This document shows, piece by piece, positions 19,560 through 29,764 of a DNA stretch of 64,000 bases. This stretch comes from Salinimonas lutimaris. GTDB taxonomy: Bacteria > Pseudomonadota > Gammaproteobacteria > Enterobacterales > Alteromonadaceae. The stretch is taken from the NCBI RefSeq assembly GCF_005222225.1, contig NZ_CP036536.1, positions 1,202,001 to 1,266,000 on the forward strand. Direction: 5' to 3'. Position numbers and translations under genes: made by a program. The notes under the pieces are model-generated. The model was not told the origin of the DNA. It saw only the letters and a program-made list of their open reading frames with translations, and did no database searches. How positions within the stretch are numbered: the first letter of the stretch is position 1; every line of letters starts with the position of its first letter.

Positions 19560-20174
19560 CTAGCTCATAAATTTCCATACCACGCTGTGTTCAGAGCCCA
19601 GGCTCCACAACAGCACCACCGTAACCAGCAGCGCCTCTAGTACCAGAACACCGACAGCCAGCATGGTGCTGGACAAAATAAACCCTTCTTTATGGCTGAT
19701 TCCTAAAAAGTTGGGCGTGCCCTTATACAGCAGATAGGCGGTATACACTAATCCGGTAATACAGGCTAGCGCGCAAACCCAGATAATGGGGTAGACAGCA
19801 AAAACACCACTTAAAAACAGCGGAGTGGCGACGTAGCCGGCAAACACAATGCATTCATGACGGCTGGGACGGGTAGGGTATTTTCTGGCTAGCCAGTGAA
19901 TAAGGCTACCCACGGCAGCAACGGCTAGTATTATCAGCATATAAAAACAAATACCGATAGCGATACCGGTGGCCAGCGACACCTGAATATCGTCGTTCTG
20001 GCCGCCCAGTGACCAGCCAAACTGGGTTGTACCAATAAATGAACTGACCACCGGTATAGCCGCCATCCCCAATACATGGTGAGTGTATAGGTGCGACACA
20101 GTTTCATGTTCTTCGTTAATCGACCGCCATTCTTTGTCTGGATGATGAAACAAACCCCATACGTGGTTAATCAT
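19560..20174 (-). CDS. Yip1-family membrane protein
   Basis: A 204-residue inner-membrane protein with the start pattern of bacterial Yip1-domain proteins (HVWGLFHHPDKEWRSI) and five hydrophobic segments (about 33-50, 72-97, 108-135, 138-150, 165-195). AGGAG lies five bases before the ATG. Members of this family have no established biochemical role in bacteria. It sits between signalling genes but is transcribed against the operon upstream and divergently from the GAF-PAS kinase, so a link with signalling is only positional. Confidence 0.85.
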   Translation of the reverse strand: MINHVWGLFHHPDKEWRSINEEHETVSHLYTHHVLGMAAIPVVSSFIGTTQFGWSLGGQNDDIQVSLATGIAIGICFYMLIILAVAAVGSLIHWLARKYPTRPSRHECIVFAGYVATPLFLSGVFAVYPIIWVCALACITGLVYTAYLLYKGTPNFLGISHKEGFILSSTMLAVGVLVLEALLVTVVLLWSLGSEHSVVWKFMS

Positions 20175-20463
20175 GCGCTTCTCCTCGGTGTCAGCGTGAT
20201 AAATTCACATCTCATTTACAATATACGTAATAGACAGAAAAAGTGTAGGAAGAACTCTGACTAAAAAAAGAACTTTTAATGCTCTTTTTTTATATAGAGA
20301 AAAGACGATATAAAATAGTGCACATTGTCCCGTAAAATGCCTATTATTAAGGGCTATCGAGTTGTACTTTGTGATGAATTTGCTGCCTGGATGCAGCGTT
20401 AACCATTGTAAGCAGCTAAACTAACAAGAAGAAATTACGCATTTGTAATGTGGTACGGTGTAT

Positions 20464-22518
20464 ATGCTGAAAGAGCTTCATAAAATAACGTCTGATCCTG
20501 ACAAAAGCTTTGATCAAAAAGTGCAACAGTTACTGGCGCTAGGCTGCCGGATGTTTTCACAACAACACGGCATAGTGAGTTGCATAGAAGGCAATGTTTA
20601 CACTGTTAAGCATGTTGTGTCTGACGATGCTGGCCTGCAGCCGGGATTACAGTTTGAAGTTGCCAATACTTACTGCGTGCACACGCTGAGTGCCGGCCAT
20701 GCCATGGCATACTCTCATGTGGCTAACAGTCCTGTCGCGGTACATCCCTGTTATGCCACTTTTCAGCTGGAAAGCTACATCGGTGTGAGTATTCAGGTGA
20801 AAGGGCAGCTCTACGGCACCCTCAATTTCTCTTCTGCCCAGCCTAAAGTCGACCAGTTTACCGAGGCGGATATCGATTTTATCAACCTGTTCGCCCAGTG
20901 GATAGGTATTGAAATTGGCCGTTTGCAGGATCAACAGCAGCTAGAGCGCCGGTTTGAATTACAGCAGCAAATGGAACAATTAGCAGATATTGGCTGTTGG
21001 GAAGTCGACTGTGTTTCCAATACGCTTTACTGGAGTACCCAGACCCGGGTCATTCACGAAGTACCGGATGATTATGTCCCTGATTTAGACAGTGCGATTG
21101 CATTTTATCCGGAAGGGGAAGACCGGGATAAAATTGTCGAGGTAGTGGACAGAGCCATGCGCGAAGGTACCTCCTGGGATATAGAAATTCGCCTGCAGAC
21201 TTACACCGGCAAATTAAAATGGGTGGCCACTCGTGGTCGTGCCATCATGGAAAACGGTGTATGCGTGCGGATCATCGGTGCATTTCAGGATGTTGATGCT
21301 CAGGTAAATACCCGCAATGCGCTGATTGAAAAGAAAAACGAAGCACAGCGGCTGCTTATTGCCCGAAGTCAGATGATTGGCAAGGTGAGCCATGAGCTGC
21401 GCACGCCGATAAACGGTATCACCGGCATGCTGCAAACCCTGGTTGGAGAAAATAACCCGGATATTATCGAAAGTCGGGTTGCCATTGCGTTACGTAGCGC
21501 AGATTTGCTGGTGCGGCTGGTCAACGATGTACTGGACTACTCAAAAGTCGAAGCCGGTGAGCTGGAGCTTGAGACTGTTCGCTTTTCTCCCAAGCATATT
21601 TTTGATGATCTGTATTCTTTGTATCATCCTCTGTGTGACAACAAAAATATTGAGCTGGACTTTCGGGTCTCGCTGCCTGAAGGCATCACTGTAAGTGGTG
21701 ATCCGGGACGACTGACGCAGGTTTTTTCAAACCTGTTAAACAATGCTATAAAATTCACCGCTGAGGGCGGGGTGAAGCTCACCGCTAAAATCAAACAGGA
21801 GGCAGATAATGCCTTCTTGCAGGTGGGTATTATTGATTCTGGTATAGGGATGAATGAACGCACTCAGGCAAATTTGTTTGTGCCGTTTAAGCAGGGAAGT
21901 GCCAGTATTTCCACCAAGTATGGCGGCTCAGGACTGGGCCTGGCGATTGTCAAAGAGCTATGTGATAAGTTCAATGCCGAACTGCGGGTAAAAAGCTCCG
22001 AGGGAATAGGCACGCAGGTTCATGTCAACATTCCGCTCATCCTGGCACAAAGTGATGTGACAGAGACCACCGAAGACTATGTGGCACCTCAAAACACCAG
22101 TTTTGATGCACTGAACATTCTGATTGTAGATGACAACGACATTAACCGGCTGGTTATGGAGTCATTGTTATCACAACTATCTATCAATGCCGATTACGCG
22201 GTCAACGGGCTAGAGGCAGTCAAGTCTGTTCAGCGCGAGCAGAACAAAAAGCCCTACAACCTGATTTTTATGGATTGTGAAATGCCAGTCATGGGCGGTA
22301 TTGAGGCCACCCTGGCTATCCGGCAAAGTCAGCGCAATACCGGTAAAACATTTATTGTTGCCATGACAGCTGATACGTCGGATGCAAACCGTCGGGCATG
22401 TCTGAAAGCCGGCATGGACGGTTTTATGACAAAACCTGTAAAACTGGAAGATGTCAGAGCTCTGTTGAAAAAAGTGGCCTTTCCAGAAATGAATGCGTTT
22501 CAGCGAGATAATGCCTGA
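20464..22518 (+). CDS. Soluble hybrid sensor kinase, GAF-PAS-HisKA-HATPase-REC
   Basis: About 684 residues. The ATG at 20464 is used; an in-frame GTG lies six bases earlier and no clear ribosome site separates them. Domains: GAF (about 20-155), PAS with PAC (about 175-285), HisKA with phospho-His in GKVSHELRTPINGI, HATPase with NLLNNAIKFT, DSGIGM and GSGLGLAIVK, and a C-terminal receiver with ILIVDDNDIN, acceptor Asp in FMDCEMPVMGG and Lys in FMTKPV. No membrane segment, so it senses a cytoplasmic cue. It lacks an HPt domain, so the phosphate must go to an external one; the HPt of the membrane kinase at 25005 is a candidate. It ends 19 bases inside the convergent GGDEF-EAL gene. Confidence 0.9.
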   Translation: MLKELHKITSDPDKSFDQKVQQLLALGCRMFSQQHGIVSCIEGNVYTVKHVVSDDAGLQPGLQFEVANTYCVHTLSAGHAMAYSHVANSPVAVHPCYATFQLESYIGVSIQVKGQLYGTLNFSSAQPKVDQFTEADIDFINLFAQWIGIEIGRLQDQQQLERRFELQQQMEQLADIGCWEVDCVSNTLYWSTQTRVIHEVPDDYVPDLDSAIAFYPEGEDRDKIVEVVDRAMREGTSWDIEIRLQTYTGKLKWVATRGRAIMENGVCVRIIGAFQDVDAQVNTRNALIEKKNEAQRLLIARSQMIGKVSHELRTPINGITGMLQTLVGENNPDIIESRVAIALRSADLLVRLVNDVLDYSKVEAGELELETVRFSPKHIFDDLYSLYHPLCDNKNIELDFRVSLPEGITVSGDPGRLTQVFSNLLNNAIKFTAEGGVKLTAKIKQEADNAFLQVGIIDSGIGMNERTQANLFVPFKQGSASISTKYGGSGLGLAIVKELCDKFNAELRVKSSEGIGTQVHVNIPLILAQSDVTETTEDYVAPQNTSFDALNILIVDDNDINRLVMESLLSQLSINADYAVNGLEAVKSVQREQNKKPYNLIFMDCEMPVMGGIEATLAIRQSQRNTGKTFIVAMTADTSDANRRACLKAGMDGFMTKPVKLEDVRALLKKVAFPEMNAFQRDNA

Positions 22519-24668
22519 CAGGTGGGTAACGGTGGTGACACCGTTGCTGCTTGTATAAAGGAGGTTTCAAATTCACTTTCAGGCAGAGGTCTGCTGAAGA
22601 AATAACCTTGCCCCTCATCACAGCGATACTCGCGCAGGGTATCCAGTTGCGCACGGGTTTCGATGCCTTCGGCCACCAGGGTCAGCTGCATAGATTGCGC
22701 CAGATGAATAATGGCACAAACAATGTTCTCGGCCTGATTATCGCTGTGCATGTCTTTGACGAAGCTACGATCAACCTTTAATACGTCCAGCGGAAAGAAG
22801 CGCAGATAAGACAGGCTAGAGTAGCCAGTGCCAAAATCATCCAGCGCAATGGTGATGCCGAACTGGCTAAGTCGTTGCAGTACAATCTGGGTCTGCTCAA
22901 AATCGTGCATTAATGCTGATTCGGTGACTTCCAGCTCAAGCAACCTGGCTGGCAGCCTGGTGTTTTGCAGGGCATCTATCACTGAATCATAAAAACGTGA
23001 ATTGGAAAATTGTTGAGCAGCAATATTCACCGCCACTTTGATTTCTTTACCCATCAATTGCCACCGCCGGGCGGCAGCGCAGCATTTGCGTAATACCTGA
23101 TCGCCTAACTGATGAATCAGTCCGGACTCTTCGGCCAGAGCAATAAACTGATCCGGCGGAATAATGCTGCCATCACAGTTGCGTAATCGAACCAGTCCTT
23201 CTGCGCCACTGAGCTCCCCGGTAACCAGGTCAAACTTTGGCTGATAAAACACCTCCAGGTTGTCTTCTTCCAGAGCCCGTTTAAGCACATTACCGATATG
23301 AAAACGGTTGTTGATTGCATTTTGAATTTCATCAGAGTAGTAGCAAACACAATTGCGGCCTGCCGATTTGGCCCGGTACATCGCCGTATCGGCATGATGA
23401 ACCAGCTCTTTTTCATTAGTGGCGTCATCAGGAAAAACACTGATACCTACACTGACCGTCAGACTGTATTCCTGCCCATCAACCGGAACGGGTCGGGCAA
23501 CCAGCTCAGCCACTTGGCCGGCAATCGTGTCAATATAGGATGATGCATCCACGTCAGATAGCATCAGAGCAAATTCATCGCCACCAATACGGCATAAGGT
23601 GATGGTGCTGTCACACAGTGAATGCAGCCGCTCAGACAACAGTAATATGACCTGATCACCCGCTTGATGGCCCAGGGTATCGTTCAGGTATTTAAAGTTA
23701 TCAAGGTCAACAATCAATACGGCCAGTTTGGTTGCGGCTTTGCTATTTCGGGCAATCGCCTGACACAGGCGATCGTGCAGTAAAAGCCGGTTGGGTAACC
23801 CGGTTAACTGGTCATGATTGGCCAGATGACTCATTTGAGTCGCCATGGCGATGGACTCAGTAATGTCCTGAAATACCATGGCGGCGCCAATACACTGACC
23901 CAGGGCGTTTTTTATCGGGCTGGTGGTATCTTCTACCCGGTACTCGCGGCTGTTACGACTGGTAAGCTTGGTATTACAGGTTGATGATATGACCCTGTCT
24001 TCGCGCAGTGACAGTGACACCGGGTTCGGCACAGGCGCGTTGGTCGATGAGTCAGACAGCTGCAGCACGGCATTCACGGGCTGCCCAATGGCTTCTGAGG
24101 CCGACCAGCCGGTTAACCGCTGGGCAACAGGATTGATGAAGGTCACCCGTTCATACTGATCGGTGGTAATTACAGCATCTCCGATAGAGTTAAGCGTGAC
24201 ATGTAAATGTTCTTTTTCTTTTTGCAATGCACTGTAGGCATCAGCAAGCAGGCTCTCCTGCGCTTTGATTTGTAAGTGATTACTGACCCGCATCCGGCAC
24301 ACATTCAGGTTTATCGGCCGGCCGATAAAATCAATTGCGCCAAGCGCCAGGGCTTTACTCTCATTTTCAAAATCATTGTGTGAGGTGATAAACATCACTG
24401 AGGTATGCTGGGTGGCAGGGTTTGCTTTGATTTTCTGACACAGTGTAAAGCCATTGATATGTGGCATTTCGACATCGAGAATGGCAATATCGGGTTTATG
24501 CTGATTCGCCAGCAGCAGCGCCTGCTGTGGGTCATGACAGGTGATAATGGTGGCCAGATCCTGTAATCCGGCTTCCAGTAAAATCAGATTTTCCTGTTGG
24601 TCATCAACAATTAAAATGGTTTGGGGAGTTGTCGTTCCCTGACTGTGACGCATAAACCTCTTCTGCAT
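22500..24668 (-). CDS. REC-PAS-GGDEF-EAL cyclic-di-GMP signalling protein
   Basis: A 722-residue protein; GGAAG lies about seven bases before the ATG at 24668. Receiver (about 17-130) with acceptor Asp in IAILDVEMPHING; PAS (about 150-265); GGDEF domain with intact RIGGDEFALM; EAL domain (about 465-705). In the EAL part the motif reads EGL (GAEGLVRL), and the usual N-x-S is N-x-A (VNIAAQQF), while LEVTESALM, LDDFGTGYSSL, KVDRSFV and AEGIET are kept. So cyclase activity looks likely and phosphodiesterase activity less certain. It faces the GAF-PAS kinase tail to tail with a 19-base overlap, and is divergent from the large membrane kinase. Confidence 0.92.
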   Translation of the reverse strand: MQKRFMRHSQGTTTPQTILIVDDQQENLILLEAGLQDLATIITCHDPQQALLLANQHKPDIAILDVEMPHINGFTLCQKIKANPATQHTSVMFITSHNDFENESKALALGAIDFIGRPINLNVCRMRVSNHLQIKAQESLLADAYSALQKEKEHLHVTLNSIGDAVITTDQYERVTFINPVAQRLTGWSASEAIGQPVNAVLQLSDSSTNAPVPNPVSLSLREDRVISSTCNTKLTSRNSREYRVEDTTSPIKNALGQCIGAAMVFQDITESIAMATQMSHLANHDQLTGLPNRLLLHDRLCQAIARNSKAATKLAVLIVDLDNFKYLNDTLGHQAGDQVILLLSERLHSLCDSTITLCRIGGDEFALMLSDVDASSYIDTIAGQVAELVARPVPVDGQEYSLTVSVGISVFPDDATNEKELVHHADTAMYRAKSAGRNCVCYYSDEIQNAINNRFHIGNVLKRALEEDNLEVFYQPKFDLVTGELSGAEGLVRLRNCDGSIIPPDQFIALAEESGLIHQLGDQVLRKCCAAARRWQLMGKEIKVAVNIAAQQFSNSRFYDSVIDALQNTRLPARLLELEVTESALMHDFEQTQIVLQRLSQFGITIALDDFGTGYSSLSYLRFFPLDVLKVDRSFVKDMHSDNQAENIVCAIIHLAQSMQLTLVAEGIETRAQLDTLREYRCDEGQGYFFSRPLPESEFETSFIQAATVSPPLPTCQALSR

Positions 24669-25004
24669 CTTTATCTTCCAACATCAACTGTGTAACACAA
24701 ATGGGTAATGTAAAATTACACTTTAGTTCAAAATTACAACTTTTGAATTATTTTTTGAGCCGTAACTGAGAAAAACGCTGTAAGTATAGTCAACAGAGCG
24801 CGTTTTGCTGTGTCAGTCAGCGCTATGTGATAACAAAGGTGCGGGCAATGATAACAGAACAATCTACAGCACAACCTTAATCGAAAGTCGGCTGGATTTT
24901 TGCGCGATTTGGCGTAACACTGAATGTAATTGCCTGTTTTTCGACCTTTTAATTGTCGGTTGGTAAAGTTGCCAGGCGGGCTTCACTCATGATGAAAAAA
25001 AGGA
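24669..25004. other. Divergent promoter region between two signalling genes
   Basis: These 336 AT-rich bases lie between the starts of the REC-PAS-GGDEF-EAL gene and the membrane hybrid kinase. No ORF is supported. A perfect inverted repeat TTCAAAA-N7-TTTTGAA occurs at 24727-24747, about 60 bases before the GGDEF-EAL start, within a stretch with several TTACA/TGTAA words; it may be an operator. I could not identify promoters with confidence. Confidence 0.35.
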
Positions 25005-28000
25005 ATGTCACATATTAACCGGTTTTCAGGGTCTGCTTTGTTCCGACTCATAATAATGATGATTGCTCTGACAGGGCTGTTCGCTGCAGTTGTGTTGGTT
25101 AACGAGCGTATTCTTGCTGACAGAACCTATGAGTTCGTGGAAAAAGAACACGCGATTAATTTGGAAGAAGTGAGCAATAAGGTCCAGGAGCGTATCGGCA
25201 TTTACCAGCAGGATATGCTGTTTTTGTACGCCACACCGCCCATATCGGGTCTTGCCAGAGCCTCGGCTAATAACGGGCTGGATGCACAGGATGAGACAAC
25301 CTATCAACAATGGCAGTCGCGCTTATCCACTATATTTACCGCGTTTTTGCAAAATTCACCGGATGTACAGTCACTATCTATCGTGCTGGCCAGTGGGCAG
25401 GAACTGCTGCGGGCAGAACGTAGCCCCGGTCTTGTTCAGATGGCTAAATCCCGTCAGCTGAAAGACTTCACGCCATCACCGGAGTTTTCATCACTTGAAG
25501 CGCTCAGTGAAGGCGATAACTATATCAGCCAGATTGTTCCTGCCACCCGTCGCGGGCAAATTGTGTATCCGGTTGAGCCCAGGCTGAATTTGGCAAAGCC
25601 AATTTTTCATGATGATGGCAGGCTATACGGTTTTCTGTATGTATCCATCAATATCGGACCTTTGCTCAACTCCCTGCATCAGCTGGTCAACGATTATGAC
25701 GAAGTCATTATTTCAGATAGCAATAACATCATTATTTATCACAGCCAGAGTGAATATTCGTATTCCGGCGTGACGCCGTTCGGGTTGGCCTTCGAAACGC
25801 TCTACCCAGACCGGCGGCCTGTTGAACGTGGTTTACAGCTTCTGACCTCAAAGGACAACCAGATAAATTATCTGTCATCCAGCCGCCTTATTCGCCAGGG
25901 CATGGAAGGCCGGCAATTAAGCCTGAATGTAACGCTGTTGAGCAATAAAGCTATGCTGGACAGTATGGCCACTGAAGAAAAAGCACTGTTTTATAGTGTA
26001 CTGGGCATTGTTATTGTGCTGATGGGCTCGGTAATTTTGAATATGATGCGCACTACACAGCGCAAAGCGGCATTGGCTGAAACCCGCGCTGAGGCCCAGG
26101 CGCTGTTTGATGTATCTACCGATGGCATCGTGTTTGTTGATCCGGATGGCAATATTGCCAGTTGCAACCGGGAATTTATTGAACAGTGTGAATTGCCCGA
26201 GTTCAAGGTGAAAGGGCAGCCGTTTAATAAGGTGCTGGCACACCGGTTGGCTCCAGAGCAGGTTGAACAGTTAATTCAGTTTGAAAGCAATGAGCTTAAC
26301 GATGATATTGTGGTGAACTGGACGAGCCGTAATGCCACCCGGAAGGTCTTCAGTTGTTCAACTCACCTGATAATGGCGACCCGGCGTGCCAGCCGCTATG
26401 CCTTGGTTTTTTCTGATATTACCGCGCAGCAGGAGGCCCGCCAGCAAATCATGCAGGTCAACAACCAGCTGGAAGAAAAGATTGCCGAAAGAACCATGCA
26501 ACTGGAAGCTGCGCATCAGGACGCACTGCGTTCCAGCGATATTAAAAGTAAGTTTATCTCCAACATCAGCCATGAAATGCGTACGCCGTTAAACGGCATT
26601 ATCGGCTCGTTAAGTATGCTTGGACGGCGTCTGCATGAACCAGAGTCCTTGCGCTTTCTGTCGATGGCCGAAACCAGCGCCACAAATTTGAATGTGCTGA
26701 TTAACGACATTCTGGATATGTCTAAAATAGAAGCTGGCAAGCTGGAGATTGAAGACAAACCATTCAGCCCGCTGAAGCTTATCGAAAGTCTGGTCAGTTC
26801 GCAGGCCGTCAGGGCACAGGAAAAAGGATTGGGAATGTATCTGGATACCTCAGCTCTGTCTGTCGTATCGTTTACCAGTGATCCACACCGCTTAACGCAG
26901 GTCATTAATAACCTGCTCAGTAATGCGATTAAATTCACTAATGATGGTCATATTCTGGTGAGCATCCGCAGCATGCTGGACGAACCCGCTCAGATGCGCC
27001 TGGAAGTCACCGTGGCCGATACCGGAGTAGGTATCGCCGAGGATAACCAGGACAAACTGTTTGCTTCGTTCAGTCAGGCTGATAAATCCATTGCGGCCAA
27101 ATATGGCGGCACCGGGCTTGGGCTGGCTATTTGTAAACAGCTGTGCCAACTGATGAACGGAGATATCAGCCTGTCATCAGACCATGGCAAGGGAACGGCC
27201 GTTACATTTTATGTGACCAGCGGACAATGGCAGTCTGACTCTCCAGAGTCAGTCAAACGCCTGCAGGGTAAAACAGTGGCCCGCTTTATCAGCGACCAGG
27301 CCGAACAACAGGTTGTCGATAATCTGCTGTCGCGCCTTGGCGCGACGCTGTACGGTGAAGAATCGCCGGCCGACATCGACTGGGACGCGGATAGTGCGCC
27401 ACACATTATTTTAATTGATGCGCACTCCATGGATTTTCGTGAGTTGATTCTGCACTGGCCTTATGAAGCAGATTCAGTGCCACAAATAGTACTGTTCAGG
27501 CATCCTGGTAAACCGGTTCTGGCACACGAACTGTCTGATGTAATGTGTATTAATCAACCGGTATTGCGCTCTGAGCTGCTTAGCCGACTGTTCGATGAGC
27601 GCAAAGAGACTGGTGATGGGATCAATGCTACCCGGCGAATTACCGACCAGCCAGTCACCAGCGAAACAGACTTACAATTGCAGCTTGATGACAGGTACAT
27701 TGTGCTGGTGGATGATAACGATATTAATCTGGAAGTGGCTGCCAGCTTTTTAGCGCCCTATGCACAGCAAATTGCCAGAGCGACCGATGGTATCAAAGCC
27801 ATTGAGCTGCTGAGTACAATGGCCGATGAACGTAAGCCTGTGGCCGCTGTGCTAATGGACTGTAATATGCCCAATATGGATGGCTATGAAGCCACCCGGC
27901 GTATTCGTGATGGTAAAGCAGGGCAGAAGCTGGCGGATGTTCCGATTATTGCGATGACTGCCAACGCCATGCGTGGCGAACGGGAAAAATGCCTGCATGC

Positions 28001-28505
28001 AGGTATGAACGATTATATTACCAAGCCTATTGACGGTAACATTCTGGCCAGCAAGCTGGCGCACTGGACTGTTGCCGGCAGGTCTGTCAGCACTGATCAA
28101 TTTGCCGGGCCGGGAGATATTGCCAGATTAACCGAAGACGCCGACACTTCATCGGTACAGTCACCGATTTTTGACTGCGAGGGCGCACTTAGGCGCCTGA
28201 TGAATAACGATGCTTTATTGAAAAAACTGGCCACTATGTTTGTCGAGAACTCACCGGCTAAAATGAATAGCCTGCGACTGGCCTGCGATAAAAAGGATGC
28301 CGAGCAGGCACGGCTAGCCAGTCATGCATTAAAAGGGCAGTCAGGGGATATTGGCTTGCAGGTCCTGTACGACAAGCTGGTTAAGATGGAGCAGGGCGCC
28401 AGAGAGAAGCAGGTTGAGTCATTTGCCGGATTATTGGAGGCGGTGCTGCAAGCTCACCGGGATGCCATCGAAGCGTTAACCGCTTATACCACTCAGCGCT
28501 CATAA
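25005..28505 (+). CDS. Membrane hybrid histidine kinase with two receiver-like domains and HPt
   Basis: A 1166-residue inner-membrane kinase. Membrane segments at about 13-32 and 328-347 enclose a periplasmic sensor of about 290 residues that looks like a double CACHE. Then PAS (about 355-470), coiled coil, HisKA with phospho-His in SNISHEMRTPLNGI, HATPase (NLLSNAIKFT, ADTGVGIAED, GTGLGLAICK), a degenerate receiver (about 755-865), a true receiver with VLVDDNDIN and acceptor Asp in VLMDCNMPNMDG, and HPt (about 1055-1155) with His in ASHALKGQSGDIG. This is the tripartite BarA/ArcB-like relay plan. The start ATG has a purine-rich AAAAAAAGGA directly before it, closer than normal. A separate response regulator is not adjacent. 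Confidence 0.92.
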   Translation: MSHINRFSGSALFRLIIMMIALTGLFAAVVLVNERILADRTYEFVEKEHAINLEEVSNKVQERIGIYQQDMLFLYATPPISGLARASANNGLDAQDETTYQQWQSRLSTIFTAFLQNSPDVQSLSIVLASGQELLRAERSPGLVQMAKSRQLKDFTPSPEFSSLEALSEGDNYISQIVPATRRGQIVYPVEPRLNLAKPIFHDDGRLYGFLYVSINIGPLLNSLHQLVNDYDEVIISDSNNIIIYHSQSEYSYSGVTPFGLAFETLYPDRRPVERGLQLLTSKDNQINYLSSSRLIRQGMEGRQLSLNVTLLSNKAMLDSMATEEKALFYSVLGIVIVLMGSVILNMMRTTQRKAALAETRAEAQALFDVSTDGIVFVDPDGNIASCNREFIEQCELPEFKVKGQPFNKVLAHRLAPEQVEQLIQFESNELNDDIVVNWTSRNATRKVFSCSTHLIMATRRASRYALVFSDITAQQEARQQIMQVNNQLEEKIAERTMQLEAAHQDALRSSDIKSKFISNISHEMRTPLNGIIGSLSMLGRRLHEPESLRFLSMAETSATNLNVLINDILDMSKIEAGKLEIEDKPFSPLKLIESLVSSQAVRAQEKGLGMYLDTSALSVVSFTSDPHRLTQVINNLLSNAIKFTNDGHILVSIRSMLDEPAQMRLEVTVADTGVGIAEDNQDKLFASFSQADKSIAAKYGGTGLGLAICKQLCQLMNGDISLSSDHGKGTAVTFYVTSGQWQSDSPESVKRLQGKTVARFISDQAEQQVVDNLLSRLGATLYGEESPADIDWDADSAPHIILIDAHSMDFRELILHWPYEADSVPQIVLFRHPGKPVLAHELSDVMCINQPVLRSELLSRLFDERKETGDGINATRRITDQPVTSETDLQLQLDDRYIVLVDDNDINLEVAASFLAPYAQQIARATDGIKAIELLSTMADERKPVAAVLMDCNMPNMDGYEATRRIRDGKAGQKLADVPIIAMTANAMRGEREKCLHAGMNDYITKPIDGNILASKLAHWTVAGRSVSTDQFAGPGDIARLTEDADTSSVQSPIFDCEGALRRLMNNDALLKKLATMFVENSPAKMNSLRLACDKKDAEQARLASHALKGQSGDIGLQVLYDKLVKMEQGAREKQVESFAGLLEAVLQAHRDAIEALTAYTTQRS

Positions 28506-28607
28506 AAAACTATTAAAATAAGCAGTTAGGTAAACCTGAGTGCAGTAAGCGGAGTATGCATATAACCAGAAATGTACAGGCTGCATCAGCAGTGACAGAT
28601 AAAAACA

Positions 28608-29600
28608 ATGAGTGGAAAACGCAGCGACAATGCAGCCTCAGTGCTGCAACTCTCGCCATCAAGCTGGTGGCAGGTAACAAAACGAGTATTTAGCAAGTTG
28701 CAGGAGCATAATTTGCCCCTGATTGCGGCCGGGGTGGCGTTTTATTGTTTGCTGGCCATTTTTCCGTTATTGGGCGCCATTATCTCTATGTACGGGTTAC
28801 TGGTTTCGCCACAGGAGCTGCAGGAGCATATGGCCCTGTTAATTAATGTGGTGCCGGCGGAAAGCCGGTATATTATTGAAGAGCAGCTAACTAATCTGAC
28901 TGAAAAGTCCAGCTCTACTCTGGGCTGGGGTTTTTTGTTTTCAGTGCTGCTGTCGTTATGGAGCAGTAGTAAGGGCGCTAATGCACTAATCACTGCCTGC
29001 AACATTACTTATAGTGAAGCGCATGGAAGAAGCTTTTTTAAAGGCATGTTTGCCCGTATTACCTGCACCATCAGCATTATTCTGACGGTGATTATCGCGC
29101 TTATCTGCATCACGATTCTGCCCAAAGCAGTCAGCTGGGCCACTAACGATTTGATTTCTGCCAAACAGGCCAGCTGGATGAGTCTGCCGGTAATGCTGTT
29201 ACTGTTTAATGTCAGCTTGTCCGCCCTATACCGGTATGCGCCTAACCGCAAGTCAGCGCAGTGGCGTTGGGTGACGCCCGGGTCGATGTTTGCCACCTTG
29301 TTATGGATTGCCGCATCCTACGGGTTTTCCATCTATTTAAGCGAATTTGCCAGTTACAATAAAACTTATGGTTCGGTAGGCGGTATCATTGTCCTGCTGA
29401 TGTGGCTGTACCTCAGTGCCTATATCATTTTGATTGGTGCAGAGGTAAATTCGGCGATTGAGCTGCAAACATCAGCCGACAGTACCGTGGGCGGCGACAA
29501 ACCCATGGGCAAGCGCGGCGCTTTTGTGGCTGACAATACACCTGAAGATCTGCGTCAGGAAGATGAAAAAAAACAGTCGCCCTATCAACAGGAACACTAA
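28608..29600 (+). CDS. YihY/BrkB (UPF0761) family inner-membrane protein
   Basis: A 330-residue membrane protein of the YihY/virulence factor BrkB family. It has the family start pattern KLQEHNLPLIAAGVAFY, about six membrane segments (around 38-60, 95-125, 140-165, 185-205, 220-245, 255-280), and the conserved YGSVGGIIVLLMWLYLSAYIILIGAE split over the last two segments, with the NSAIE that follows. The last 50 residues are hydrophilic and probably cytoplasmic. The biochemical role of the family is not settled; the old RNase BN assignment was wrong. It lies upstream of minC with a 164-base gap. Confidence 0.88.
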   Translation: MSGKRSDNAASVLQLSPSSWWQVTKRVFSKLQEHNLPLIAAGVAFYCLLAIFPLLGAIISMYGLLVSPQELQEHMALLINVVPAESRYIIEEQLTNLTEKSSSTLGWGFLFSVLLSLWSSSKGANALITACNITYSEAHGRSFFKGMFARITCTISIILTVIIALICITILPKAVSWATNDLISAKQASWMSLPVMLLLFNVSLSALYRYAPNRKSAQWRWVTPGSMFATLLWIAASYGFSIYLSEFASYNKTYGSVGGIIVLLMWLYLSAYIILIGAEVNSAIELQTSADSTVGGDKPMGKRGAFVADNTPEDLRQEDEKKQSPYQQEH

Positions 29601-29764
29601 AATCGCCTGATACACACATGGGCGCTTGTTTATTGAGCAGTTGTAGGGTCTAATTGGATCAGGCTATTGCCCAAAGGCAGGAATTTGATAGAGTTGCGTT
29701 AATATAGGCTATCAATTAATCATGTTTGGCGGTGTAGGCTGCCAGCTGCTTTCAGGAATGACGA

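Noticed and set aside
20175..20463. c-di-GMP riboswitch in the leaders of the signalling genes
   Set aside because: No GEMM-like core (GGGACGCAAAGC with paired partner) was seen here or before the genes at 15283 and 25005.
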